Source: Flavobacteriaceae bacterium
GTDB lineage: Bacteria; Bacteroidota; Bacteroidia; UKL13-3
Length of the DNA: 34,595 nucleotides
Direction of reading: 5' to 3'
Assembly (NCBI GenBank): GCA_025363675.1
Contig: JANYDJ010000159.1
Span: 1 to 34,595, forward strand
Position 1 is the first letter of the stretch; every line of letters starts with the position of its first letter. Below, one piece after another: positions 27,192 through 34,415 of the stretch. Made by a program: the position numbers and the translations under genes. The notes beneath the pieces were generated by a model, which worked only from the letters and a program-made list of their open reading frames with translations, searched no databases and was not told the DNA's origin.

Positions 27192-29024
27192 TTATTCTAC
27201 TGTTACACTCTTAGCCAAATTCCTTGGCTGATCTACATTACACTCACGCATTACGGCTATATGGTATGATAGTAATTGCAATGGAATGGTGGCTATCAGT
27301 GGCATAAATGCTTCTTCGGTATCGGGTATTTCTATTACGTAATCTGCTATACCTTTTACCACTTTATCTCCTTCGGTTACTATCGCTATTATTTTTCCTT
27401 TACGGGCTTTTACTTCTTGTATATTGCTCACTACTTTTTCGTAATGATTGCGTTGCGTTGCTATTACTACCACAGGCATTTCTTCATCAATTAAAGCAAT
27501 AGGACCATGTTTCATTTCAGCTGCTGGATAGCCTTCGGCATGTATATAACTGATCTCTTTTAATTTCAATGCTCCTTCTAATGCAACAGGGAAACCCACG
27601 CCACGCCCTAAATACAAAAAGTTATGGGCATCTTTATATATAGCTGCTAACTCCTGAATATATTTATCTGACTTTAAGGTTTTCTCTACTTTATCAGGAA
27701 TTGTTTCTAGCTCTATCAAAAGCTCACGCAAACGTTTATCGCTTAAATGGCCATTCTTATGTCCGATTGAAAGGCTCATCAATATTAAAGCTGTTACCTG
27801 GGCAGTAAATGCTTTGGTAGATGCTACACCAATTTCTGGACCTGCATGGGTATATGCTCCTGCATCGGTGGCACGAGGACTACTAGAACCTACCACATTG
27901 CATATTCCAAAAATAGTAGCTCCTTTTTCTTTGGCTAGTTCAATAGCTGCAAGTGTATCTGCAGTTTCGCCCGACTGACTTATAGCTATTACAAAATCAT
28001 CTTCATTAATAACAGGATTTCTATATCGAAACTCCGATGCATATTCTACCTCAACAGGTATTCTTGCAAATTCTTCAAACAAATACTCTCCTACCAAACC
28101 CGCATGCCAACTGGTACCGCAGCCAACTATTATAATACGTTTAATGTTTTTGAGTTTGTTCTCGTACTGGTTTATTCCAGCCATTACTATCTCACTATTA
28201 TTATGTATGCGGCCCCTAAAACTATCATGAATAGACTTAGGCTGCTCGAATATTTCTTTTAACATGAAATGTTCGTAACCTCCTTTTTCCAAATTCTCTA
28301 AGTTTATTTCTAGCTCATGTATATAAGGAGTTTTGGTAACATTGTCTATTGTTTTTACGGTAAGTCCATCGGTGCTTATTACGGCAATTTCTCCATCGTT
28401 AAGATATATCACATTTCTGGTATACTCCACAATAGGTGTGGCATCGCTGGCCATAAAGTATTCGCCTTCGCCAACGCCAACCACCAGTGGGCTACCTTTA
28501 CGTGCACCAATCAAATATTCAGGATTGGTTTTAGATATAATAACGATGGCATAAGCCCCAACAACCTGCGATAAAGCCATACGAACTGACTCTTCAAAAC
28601 CCACACCGGTATTGTTTCTAATATCTTCTATCAAATGTATCAGCACTTCGGTATCGGTATCACTTTTAAAGGTGTGGCCACGTTTTACCAAGGCTTCTTT
28701 TAGCGATGCGTAATTTTCTATGATACCGTTATGTATAATAGCCATCTCGCCACTTTGGCTCTCGTGCGGATGTGCATTTCTATCATTGGGTTCACCATGT
28801 GTGGCCCAGCGGGTGTGGCCCATACCTATGTGGGCAGTTTTATCTATTCCTTCGCAAGCCTCATCGAGGTCGGCTACTTTGCCTGCCTTCTTATATACTT
28901 CAAGTGTGCCATCGAGCAAGGCAATGCCAGCACTGTCGTAGCCACGATACTCTAGGCGTTTAAGTCCTTTTATTAAAATGGGGTAAGCCTCTCTGGGGCC
29001 AATGTATGCAACAATTCCGCACAT
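27192..29024 (-). CDS. glmS: Glutamine-fructose-6-phosphate aminotransferase (isomerizing)
   Basis: GlmS makes glucosamine-6-phosphate from fructose-6-phosphate and glutamine, the first step toward UDP-GlcNAc for peptidoglycan and lipid A. The 610-residue length is normal. The start MCGIVAYIG places the catalytic Cys at residue 2; the glutaminase shows GHTRWATHGEPNDRNAHPH; the first SIS domain shows CGTSWHAGLVGEYLFEE and ISQSGETADTLAAIELAKEKG; the second contains GRGVGFPVALEGALKLKEIS and AEGYPAAEMKHGPIAL; and the C-terminus is NVDQPRNLAKSVTVE. A -7 box lies about 58 bases upstream. No glmS riboswitch-like structure is seen. Confidence 0.97.
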   Translation of the reverse strand: MCGIVAYIGPREAYPILIKGLKRLEYRGYDSAGIALLDGTLEVYKKAGKVADLDEACEGIDKTAHIGMGHTRWATHGEPNDRNAHPHESQSGEMAIIHNGIIENYASLKEALVKRGHTFKSDTDTEVLIHLIEDIRNNTGVGFEESVRMALSQVVGAYAIVIISKTNPEYLIGARKGSPLVVGVGEGEYFMASDATPIVEYTRNVIYLNDGEIAVISTDGLTVKTIDNVTKTPYIHELEINLENLEKGGYEHFMLKEIFEQPKSIHDSFRGRIHNNSEIVMAGINQYENKLKNIKRIIIVGCGTSWHAGLVGEYLFEEFARIPVEVEYASEFRYRNPVINEDDFVIAISQSGETADTLAAIELAKEKGATIFGICNVVGSSSPRATDAGAYTHAGPEIGVASTKAFTAQVTALILMSLSIGHKNGHLSDKRLRELLIELETIPDKVEKTLKSDKYIQELAAIYKDAHNFLYLGRGVGFPVALEGALKLKEISYIHAEGYPAAEMKHGPIALIDEEMPVVVIATQRNHYEKVVSNIQEVKARKGKIIAIVTEGDKVVKGIADYVIEIPDTEEAFMPLIATIPLQLLSYHIAVMRECNVDQPRNLAKSVTVE

Positions 29025-29082
29025 ATTTTTGTTGGGTTAAATGATATAATACTTAAATGAAAAATGGTTTTGTATAACCTTG

Positions 29083-29090
29083 CAAAATTA
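29083..29090 (-). promoter_or_regulatory. Putative -7 box of glmS
   Basis: TAATTTTG (minus strand) matches TAnnTTTG; it is 58 bases from the ATG, giving a normal leader. The -33 element is not distinct. Confidence 0.3.
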
Positions 29091-29141
29091 GGTTATAAAT
29101 GTATAACACGGTAAGGGTGTTATTCGCTGCATAATGTTTGT

Positions 29142-29278
29142 CGTCATTGCGAGAAACGATGCGTTGATTGTGTGGGTATGGGTGACGAAGCAATCTCATT
29201 GTGCGTATGCTCGGGAATTTCGAAGTGCTTGAGCATACACTCAAGGGGATTGCTTCGTCGTTCCTCCTCGCAATGACG
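29142..29278. repeat. Interrupted inverted-repeat element (CGTCATTGCGAG family)
   Basis: Outer arms CGTCATTGCGAG / CTCGCAATGACG, inner arms GACGAAGCAATC / GATTGCTTCGTC and GTATGCTC / GAGCATAC form a long imperfect palindrome, with about 24 extra bases in the left arm. This is a widespread dispersed repeat type in many bacterial genomes. It sits between the NfuA-like stop (29288) and the glmS promoter; the ORF track entry 29053-29304 is a shadow of it. Confidence 0.75.
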
Positions 29279-29287
29279 TGAGAAATG

Positions 29288-29860
29288 TTAAGCAGCCTCT
29301 GCAACTACCTCCTCGACCTCGGGTACCATACGTTTTAGCAGATTTTCAATTCCTGCTTTCAGTGTCATGGTGCTGCTGGGGCAGCCGCTACACGAGCCTT
29401 TCATTACCACGGTTACTATTCCATTTTCAAAACTTTTGAAACTGATGGCACCACCATCCATTTCTACTGCTGGCTTTACGTGGTTCTCTAAAAGTTCTTT
29501 TATTTTACGCACTGAGTCACTGTCGTTATCATCAAATACGGTTTCGGTTTTGGTTACTATGGGGCGGCCTTCTTCTAACCATGCTTTTATATACTCTTTA
29601 AGAATAGGTACCACATCGGTCCATTCTATTTCGGGCTTTTTGGTAACGGTTACAAAGTTGTTCATAATAAACACACCTGCCACTGAATTAAACTCGAACA
29701 ACTTAGCTGCAAGTGGCGATTTATCAATAGCACTTTGTCTATCGGGGAAATCGGCACTGTCTAACGGGAATATCATACGATTGGCGACAAACTTCATGGT
29801 CTCGGGGTTTGGGGTGGCTTCACTATAGATTGTAACTACACTTTTTTCTTGGGTTTCCAT
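29288..29860 (-). CDS. Nfu/NifU-like Fe-S cluster scaffold protein
   Basis: 190 residues combining the Nfu N-terminal domain (TPNPETMKFVANRMIFPLDSADFPDRQSA, about residues 16-100) and the NifU-type C-terminal domain (VRKIKELLENHVKPAVEMDGGAISF) with the cluster-binding CxxC pair SCSGCPSS (Cys157, Cys160). Such proteins carry and deliver [4Fe-4S] clusters to apoproteins in the cytoplasm. A strong Bacteroidota-type promoter lies just upstream. It appears to be a single gene; no suf genes are in view. Confidence 0.92.
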   Translation of the reverse strand: METQEKSVVTIYSEATPNPETMKFVANRMIFPLDSADFPDRQSAIDKSPLAAKLFEFNSVAGVFIMNNFVTVTKKPEIEWTDVVPILKEYIKAWLEEGRPIVTKTETVFDDNDSDSVRKIKELLENHVKPAVEMDGGAISFKSFENGIVTVVMKGSCSGCPSSTMTLKAGIENLLKRMVPEVEEVVAEAA

Positions 29861-29879
29861 CTTATTTAGAATTATTCTA

Positions 29880-29911
29880 CAAAATTACGAATGATATAAT
29901 GAGTAACCAAA
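29880..29911 (-). promoter_or_regulatory. Promoter of the NfuA-like gene
   Basis: On the minus strand TTTG (29908-29911), a 20-base spacer and TAATTTTG (29880-29887) match the Bacteroidota consensus TTTG-N19-21-TAnnTTTG. The -7 box lies 19 bases upstream of the ATG. This is the best promoter match in the window. Confidence 0.6.
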
Positions 29912-30000
29912 GAAATGTGAAATTGTTTTTGAGCAGTGCTGAATTATGAATTATGAATTGGCTGACGCATGATTAGCCTATGCCAAGCTCCCCTTAAAGT

Positions 30001-30250
30001 GTAGCTTGATTGGTGGTAAATGAAAGTAGTGTAGCTAATGCTGATAGTAGTGTAGCTAGTAGTGAAAGTGGTGTAGCTAATGCTGATAGTAGTGTAGCTA
30101 GTAGTGAAAGTGGTGTAGCCAATGCTGATAGTAGTGTAGCTAAGTGTGAATGTGGTGTAGCTACTAGTGAAAGTAATGTAGCTAATGCTGATAGTAGTAT
30201 AGCCAATGGTGAAAGTGATGTAGCTAATAGTGAAAGTGATGTAGCTAATC
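30001..30250. repeat. 21-bp tandem repeat (minisatellite) with 42-bp higher-order period
   Basis: Ten 21-bp units run from 30031 to 30240 with partial units at both ends. Two unit types, GTAGCTAATGCTGATAGTAGT and GTAGCTAGTAGTGAAAGTGGT, alternate at first, so the effective period is 42 bp, and units diverge toward the right end. Because 21 is a multiple of three, one frame on each strand is open (plus: VANADSS / VASSESG heptads; minus: LLSALAT-type heptads), but neither track ORF begins with ATG (both use TTG). I read it as a non-coding VNTR, with coding not excluded. The flanks (29912-30000 and 30251-30319) show nothing else. Confidence 0.85.
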
Positions 30251-30319
30251 GCTACTTTTATTATTTTTTAGTTTATGGATTGAGGGTTAGGTTTGCGGGA
30301 TTGGAGAAACGGAAAACTG

Positions 30320-30351
30320 CACAAAGCCAACCAGAAATGGTTGGCTTTGTG
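30320..30351. terminator. Perfect hairpin with GAAA loop, left of the cassette array
   Basis: CACAAAGCCAACCA (30320-30333) and TGGTTGGCTTTGTG (30338-30351) form a perfect 14-bp stem with a GAAA tetraloop. A short T-stretch on the minus side (CAGTTTTCC) would allow minus-strand termination; there is none on the plus side. It lies 25 bases left of the inferred array boundary at 30376/30377. Confidence 0.6.
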
Positions 30352-30419
30352 TGATAGAGTTGCTCCTATAACTAAGTTACCTGCAAGCGTAGCGGACGAC
30401 ACAGCAACGACCAACGACA

Positions 30420-31100
30420 ATGAAAAAAACAATATTCATACTTGGACTTTTAGGACTGACAATTTTTGGTGGACTTTACGCTAAACGAAAATTTTACGAC
30501 CCAAAACACCGACTTGACAACGCAAGAAATGAAGTAAAAAAACTTGCTGACCAAGACGAAATAAAAAATGGCGACCTAATATTTCAAACCTCACTTTCTG
30601 GACAAAGTAAAGCCATTCAACTTGCGACAAAATCAAAATATTCACACTGCGGACTTATCTACAAAGACGGCAATGACTTCTTTGTTTTTGAGGCGGTTCA
30701 ACCTGTTAAGCGGACACCACTTGACAAATGGATTGCCCGAGGAAAAGACGGTAAGTATGTAATCAAACGACTTAAAAACGCTGACCAAGTTTTAACTTCT
30801 GCGACACTTCAGAAAATGAAGCAAGTTGGCGACAACTTTAACGGCAAAGACTACGACCTAACTTTTGAGTGGTCGGACGACAAAATTTATTGCTCAGAAC
30901 TAATTTGGAAAATCTACCAACGGGCGACAGGAATTGAAATTGGTAAACTTGAAAAACTTAGCGACTTTGACTTGACAAACGAAGCTGTTAAACAAAAAAT
31001 GAAGGAACGTTACGGGGACAAAATCCCAACAGAAGAAATTGTAATTTCACCGGCAGCAATTTTTGACAGCGAACTTTTGACAACAATAAAATCAAACTAA
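30420..31100 (+). CDS. YiiX-like NlpC/P60-fold hydrolase (cassette 1)
   Basis: 226 residues with an N-terminal membrane helix or signal (TIFILGLLGLTIFGGLY). The core matches the YiiX/YebB permuted papain-like family: NGDLIFQTSLSGQSKAIQLA, SKYSHCGLIYK (His76), FFVFEAVQPVKRTPLDKW (Glu91), then DDKIYCSELIWKIYQ with the candidate nucleophile Cys158. Such enzymes are predicted amidases, peptidases or acyltransferases; the substrate is unknown. It starts 43 bases into the cassette. Essentially every Asp codon I read is GAC, in contrast to the GAT-rich chromosomal genes, which supports foreign origin. The next ORF overlaps its stop by one base. Confidence 0.75.
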   Translation: MKKTIFILGLLGLTIFGGLYAKRKFYDPKHRLDNARNEVKKLADQDEIKNGDLIFQTSLSGQSKAIQLATKSKYSHCGLIYKDGNDFFVFEAVQPVKRTPLDKWIARGKDGKYVIKRLKNADQVLTSATLQKMKQVGDNFNGKDYDLTFEWSDDKIYCSELIWKIYQRATGIEIGKLEKLSDFDLTNEAVKQKMKERYGDKIPTEEIVISPAAIFDSELLTTIKSN

Positions 31101-31474
31101 TGACAGAAGTAAAATCTAATAAATGGAGGAAATGGATTTTTCGTTTATCCATTACTTTCAATATAATTTTCGGTTTCGGTTTGTTTTTAAATTACATAAA
31201 CTCACCGACCTATAAACTTGGAGTTTTGACACAAGACGTAAATGCAGGGTTTCTCGCAGGTGACAGCACAATTTATAAAATCCCAAAAGGTATTACTGTT
31301 CGTGACGTTTCACCTCGTGGCATTGAAGCAATTGGACAATTTGAAAATAATCGCTTTGAATTAGTTTTCACAACCGACCGAGACGATTTAGTTAATTACA
31401 ATATTTCAAAGGACAATTTATTTCAGTTTGGTAATTATTATTCAGCAGACAAATCACCAGGGACAGCAAGATGA
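31100..31474 (+). CDS. Hypothetical membrane protein (cassette 1)
   Basis: 124 residues with an N-terminal basic stretch and membrane helix (WIFRLSITFNIIFGFGLFLNYI), then a mostly polar periplasmic or extracellular part (GVLTQDVNAGFLAGDSTIYK, IPKGITVRDVSPRGIEAIGQ, FENNRFELVFTTDRDDL). No family recognised. Its ATG overlaps the stop of the YiiX-like gene (TAATG), so the two are probably translated together and may work together. Its stop lies 28 bases before attC1. Confidence 0.6.
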   Translation: MTEVKSNKWRKWIFRLSITFNIIFGFGLFLNYINSPTYKLGVLTQDVNAGFLAGDSTIYKIPKGITVRDVSPRGIEAIGQFENNRFELVFTTDRDDLVNYNISKDNLFQFGNYYSADKSPGTAR

Positions 31475-31502
31475 AAACAGCAACGACAGAGAGAACGCCA
31501 GC

Positions 31503-31634
31503 AGGTAACAGCACCTACCCAAAAGGCGGGGTTTCGTGTTCCAAAGACAGCTTTGTGGTTAATCAAACATTAGTTTTTCAAATCAAGTTTTGTGGTAAAA
31601 GTCCCGCCCTTCGGGTAGCTGCAAAACGTTATGC
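31503..31634 (+). other. attC1 recombination site
   Basis: R'' AGGTAAC at 31503 and R' GTTATGC at 31628, 132 bases in all. Inner arms CTACCC / GGGTAG and GGCGGG / CCCGCC pair to make the attC-type hairpin. About half of its sequence is shared with attC3 at the same positions (for example GGCGGGGTTTCGTG, AATCCCGCCC-like and GTGGTAAAA blocks), and its length is identical. The track ORF 31471-31683 crosses it and is not a gene. Confidence 0.8.
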
Positions 31635-31709
31635 GTCATTGGAGAACGCGTGTAACGAACTTTATCGCAACGAACAGAGCTAAATAAAACAATTAAAAAA
31701 TAGAACATA

Positions 31710-32147
31710 ATGAGAACCTACGGAGCATCACAAAAACTTGTTGACATACTTTTGAAAAATGGTTTTGCCGACAACACAGAAAAAGACTATCCTCAACATT
31801 TTAAAAAAATGAATGAGAAAGGTTACGACCCTGATAAAATTAAAAGACAATTTGCAAGAAATTCGCATAAGGACTACATTATATTTGATTACATAAATAT
31901 TCATCCTATGTATAATGGTAGTTGCCACGGCAATGAGAGCAGAATAACTCTTACAGAACCTGAATTAAAATCAATGATTACGTTTTATAAATTAACCCCA
32001 CAAGATAGAAATGCTTGGAGAAAGTTGTATGATTGTATTCCAGAACTTCATTTGCATTACGAAAAAGTTTGTGAACAACCAAGAATATATAAAACTCCAC
32101 TTGACAAGAGGGTAAAAGAGATATTTGAAAACATAGTTCTTGATTAA
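31710..32147 (+). CDS. Hypothetical protein (cassette 2)
   Basis: 145 residues, MRTYGASQKLVDILLKNGFA, then HKDYIIFDYINIHPMYNGSC, with many charged residues and helical segments (LTEPELKSMITFYKLTPQ, LDKRVKEIFENIVLD). No signal peptide or membrane segment and no family recognised. It begins 81 bases into cassette 2 and is followed by the small acidic ORF 66 bases later. Confidence 0.6.
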   Translation: MRTYGASQKLVDILLKNGFADNTEKDYPQHFKKMNEKGYDPDKIKRQFARNSHKDYIIFDYINIHPMYNGSCHGNESRITLTEPELKSMITFYKLTPQDRNAWRKLYDCIPELHLHYEKVCEQPRIYKTPLDKRVKEIFENIVLD

Positions 32148-32213
32148 GAATATCTAAACAAGTAAGTATAAAAAAGTAAATAAATAATTAATTAATCTTT
32201 AAAAATTAAAACA

Positions 32214-32399
32214 ATGAAAGAGCAAGAATTAGACCCAAGAGACAAAGCGGATTTAGATAATCACGCAAATCAATTAAATCCTAACAACGATGAGTATGAT
32301 GGGGACGATGATGATGACCAAGACGATGACCACGACTATGACAATGATAATCATAGTAACCAGTTAAACCCTAACAATGACGAATATCGTGGTGGTTAA
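32214..32399 (+). CDS. Small acidic protein with duplicated NQLNPNNDEY motif (cassette 2)
   Basis: 61 residues. The sequence LDNHANQLNPNNDEYDGD is followed by a run of Asp (DDDDDQDDDHDYDNDN) and a second copy, NHSNQLNPNNDEYRGG. DN-x-x-NQLNPNN motifs occur in many very small bacterial proteins of unknown function. The acidic core could bind calcium or mimic nucleic acid; both are speculation. ATG at 32214 with an A-rich upstream region (AAAATTAAAACA). It ends 60 bases before attC2. Confidence 0.6.
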   Translation: MKEQELDPRDKADLDNHANQLNPNNDEYDGDDDDDQDDDHDYDNDNHSNQLNPNNDEYRGG

Positions 32400-32459
32400 A
32401 AAAATACCTGTAAACATACCTGAAACACTTGAAAACATTGACACGAAAGAACAACGAAC

Positions 32460-32555
32460 GCATAACATTAGCTTGCCGAAAATGCCGCCAGACAGCTCTC
32501 TGCTAATTTTAAAGTGTCTGCAAGGCGGCACTTCGGCAAGCCCTGACCGTTAGCG
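32460..32555 (+). other. attC2 recombination site
   Basis: R'' GCATAAC at 32460 and R' GTTAGCG at 32549, 96 bases. Strong inner pairing: GCTTGCCGAAAATGCCGCC against GGCGGCACTTCGGCAAGC, and AGACA against TGTCT around an apical loop. The sequence is unlike attC1 and attC3. Confidence 0.8.
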
Positions 32556-32630
32556 GTAATTGTAACGACCGACAGTGCAAACATTAAACGAAAGAGAAAA
32601 ACAAAATAGTAATCAATAAAAAACAACATT

Positions 32631-33032
32631 ATGGCATACAAGAAAAAAGTTTTCGTTAGCTATGACTACGACAATGACAAACATTACAAGAATTTGCTTT
32701 TGGCTTGGGACTCAAACAAACTGTTTGACTTCTCTATTCACGACCATTCAGCAGACGTTTCTATTAACAGCACAAACGCAACAGCGATTAAATCTGTTCT
32801 TTCACGTTACATAAATGAAGCGACCTATTTTTTAGTTATTGTTGGTGCAAAGACACACAAAAGTGCTTGGGTAAAATGGGAAATTGAAAAAGCAGTTGAA
32901 TTGAGAAAAAGAATAATTGCAGTAAAAACAGACAGAGAAAACACTTCTCCAGACGCACTAATGGGAATTGGAGCAAGTTGGGCAATGTCTTTCACTTATG
33001 ACGCAATTACAAAAGCAATCGACAACGCATAA
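32631..33032 (+). CDS. TIR-like (MTH538/ThsB-type) domain protein (cassette 3)
   Basis: 133 residues forming a single TIR-like domain: KKVFVSYDYDNDKHYKNLLL (first strand), HDHSADVSINS, IKSVLSRYINEATYFLVIVG, then AWVKWEIEKAVELRKRIIAV, in which Glu84 is a candidate catalytic glutamate. The pattern is that of PF08937-like (MTH538) TIR proteins, which include ThsB of Thoeris, a NAD-derived signal-producing anti-phage protein. It starts 81 bases into cassette 3, and the next ORF starts 3 bases after its stop, so they form an operon. Asp codons are mostly GAC. Function in defence is inference. Confidence 0.75.
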   Translation: MAYKKKVFVSYDYDNDKHYKNLLLAWDSNKLFDFSIHDHSADVSINSTNATAIKSVLSRYINEATYFLVIVGAKTHKSAWVKWEIEKAVELRKRIIAVKTDRENTSPDALMGIGASWAMSFTYDAITKAIDNA

Positions 33033-33035
33033 ATT

Positions 33036-34289
33036 ATGGCGACAACAAAAACTTGCTTTGTAATTATTGGTTTTGGACCAAAACCCGACCCCGAAACGGG
33101 ACGAATTGTTGATTTGGACAAAACTTTTGAAAATTTAATTAAGCCAGTTTTTGACGACCTTAAAATAGAGTGTTTTAGAGCAAAAGAAATTCGACATTCG
33201 GGCAATATTGACGAACAAATGTATGATTGGATTTATAAAGCCGATATTGTGGTAGCAGACATTTCAACCCACAATGCAAACGCTTTATATGAACTTGGAG
33301 TTAGACATGCTCTAAGACCAAACACAACTATTGTAATTTCGGAAGACCAAACAAAATATCCTTTTGATTTAGCACATACAGTAATTTCAACCTACGAACA
33401 TTTAGGAAAAGACATTGGTGTTAGTGAAGCAAATCGCTTTAAAAAGCAACTTAAAGAAACTGTTTTAGCCGTGTTAAAAAGTAAAGCGAAAGACAGTCCT
33501 GTTTATACTTATTTGCCGAAACTTCAACCACCAAAATTTAATGATGAAGACCTAAGAGAAATTATTGTAAAAGATAGTATTCAGCCTTCGTTTTCAGAAC
33601 TAATAAACGATGCTGAAAAGGCAAAAAGCAATAATGAATTTAAGGTTGCTGGTTTATTATATGAGGTATGTTTAAAGTTCGAGCCTAATAATGTTTTCCT
33701 ACGACAACGATTAGCACTTGTAACATATAAAGGATGTAAGCCGACAATTAAAAAGGCACTTTTTGAAGCAGAAAATATTTTAAAGGAATTAAAGCCAGAA
33801 GAAACAACGGACACAGAAACACTTGGACTATCAGGAGCAATAAACAAAAGACTTTTTGAAGAAACAAAAGACGAAAAGTATCTTGATAAAGCCATTTGGT
33901 TTTATTCAAAAGGTTATCACATTGCACAAGACTATTACAACGGAATTAACTATGCTTTTTTGCTTACAACAAAAGCAACACTTCAGACAGACAAGCTTGA
34001 GGCAATTTCATATTTCAAGCAAAGTCAAAGGACACGAGAAGAAATTGTAAAATTATGTAACGATTTAATCAAACAGAAAACATTCAAAGACCGTGGCGAC
34101 CAAGAATGGATTTATCAGTCTTTAGCACAAGCATATTTGGGGCTTGACAAACAAACCGAACTGAAAACAATAATCGGTAAAATCAATAAATTATCTAAAG
34201 GACAGTTTGACCTTGACACATTTTTAGAACACAACAAAAAACTTATTGACAACATTGAACTCATACGAAAGAAGAACAACTACCGCTAA
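33036..34289 (+). CDS. TRAFs-binding/TPR-like protein (cassette 3)
   Basis: 417 residues. The N-terminal ~150 residues (CFVIIGFGPKPDPETGRIVD, YKADIVVADISTHNANALYE, LGVRHALRPNTTIVISEDQ) match the nucleotide-binding-like N-terminal region found in proteins annotated as TRAFs-binding domain (DUF4071). The rest is helical, with TPR-like repeats (KVAGLLYEVCLKFEPNN, YLDKAIWFYSKGYHIAQDYY, QSLAQAYLGLDKQTELKTII). It follows the TIR gene by 3 bases. Its stop codon TAA lies inside the R'' box of attC3 (CGCTAAC), as often seen in integron cassettes. It may be the effector or regulator partner of the TIR protein. Confidence 0.75.
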   Translation: MATTKTCFVIIGFGPKPDPETGRIVDLDKTFENLIKPVFDDLKIECFRAKEIRHSGNIDEQMYDWIYKADIVVADISTHNANALYELGVRHALRPNTTIVISEDQTKYPFDLAHTVISTYEHLGKDIGVSEANRFKKQLKETVLAVLKSKAKDSPVYTYLPKLQPPKFNDEDLREIIVKDSIQPSFSELINDAEKAKSNNEFKVAGLLYEVCLKFEPNNVFLRQRLALVTYKGCKPTIKKALFEAENILKELKPEETTDTETLGLSGAINKRLFEETKDEKYLDKAIWFYSKGYHIAQDYYNGINYAFLLTTKATLQTDKLEAISYFKQSQRTREEIVKLCNDLIKQKTFKDRGDQEWIYQSLAQAYLGLDKQTELKTIIGKINKLSKGQFDLDTFLEHNKKLIDNIELIRKKNNYR

Positions 34290-34415
34290 CAGCACATTTG
34301 CAATAGGCGGGGTTTCGTGCTCCGCAGACACATTTGTGGTAGCCGAAAGTTTTGTGCTCCGCATCAAGTTCAGTGGTAAAAATCCCGCCCATCGCAAATC
34401 TGCAAACCGTTAGGT
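34284..34415 (+). other. attC3 recombination site
   Basis: R'' CGCTAAC at 34284 and R' GTTAGGT at 34409, 132 bases. ATTTGCAATAGGCGGG pairs with CCCGCCCATCGCAAAT (two mismatches). Shares long blocks with attC1 (GGCGGGGTTTCGTG, GTGGTAAAA) and the same length. Confidence 0.85.

Noticed and set aside
28317-28963. Several plus-strand ORFs inside glmS
   Set aside because: They are antisense shadows of glmS; no start signals or domain patterns.
29025-29090. glmS riboswitch-ribozyme upstream of glmS
   Set aside because: The 5' leader is short and AT-rich with no recognisable glmS ribozyme core; that element is known mainly from Firmicutes.
29053-29304. Minus-strand ORF of 83 residues
   Set aside because: It lies over the palindromic CGTCATTGCGAG element and ends inside the NfuA-like gene region; it is a shadow of the repeat.
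30001-30250. CRISPR array
   Set aside because: The 21-bp units are directly adjacent with no unique spacers.
30010-30354. Repeat ORF (VANADSS heptads) and the minus-strand ORF 29994-30206
   Set aside because: Both start at TTG, and their openness follows from a 21-bp period that is a multiple of three; more likely a non-coding minisatellite.
31471-31683. ORF of 70 residues in the track
   Set aside because: It crosses attC1 and encodes low-complexity sequence from the hairpin; it overlaps the upstream gene's stop, and no protein family is seen.
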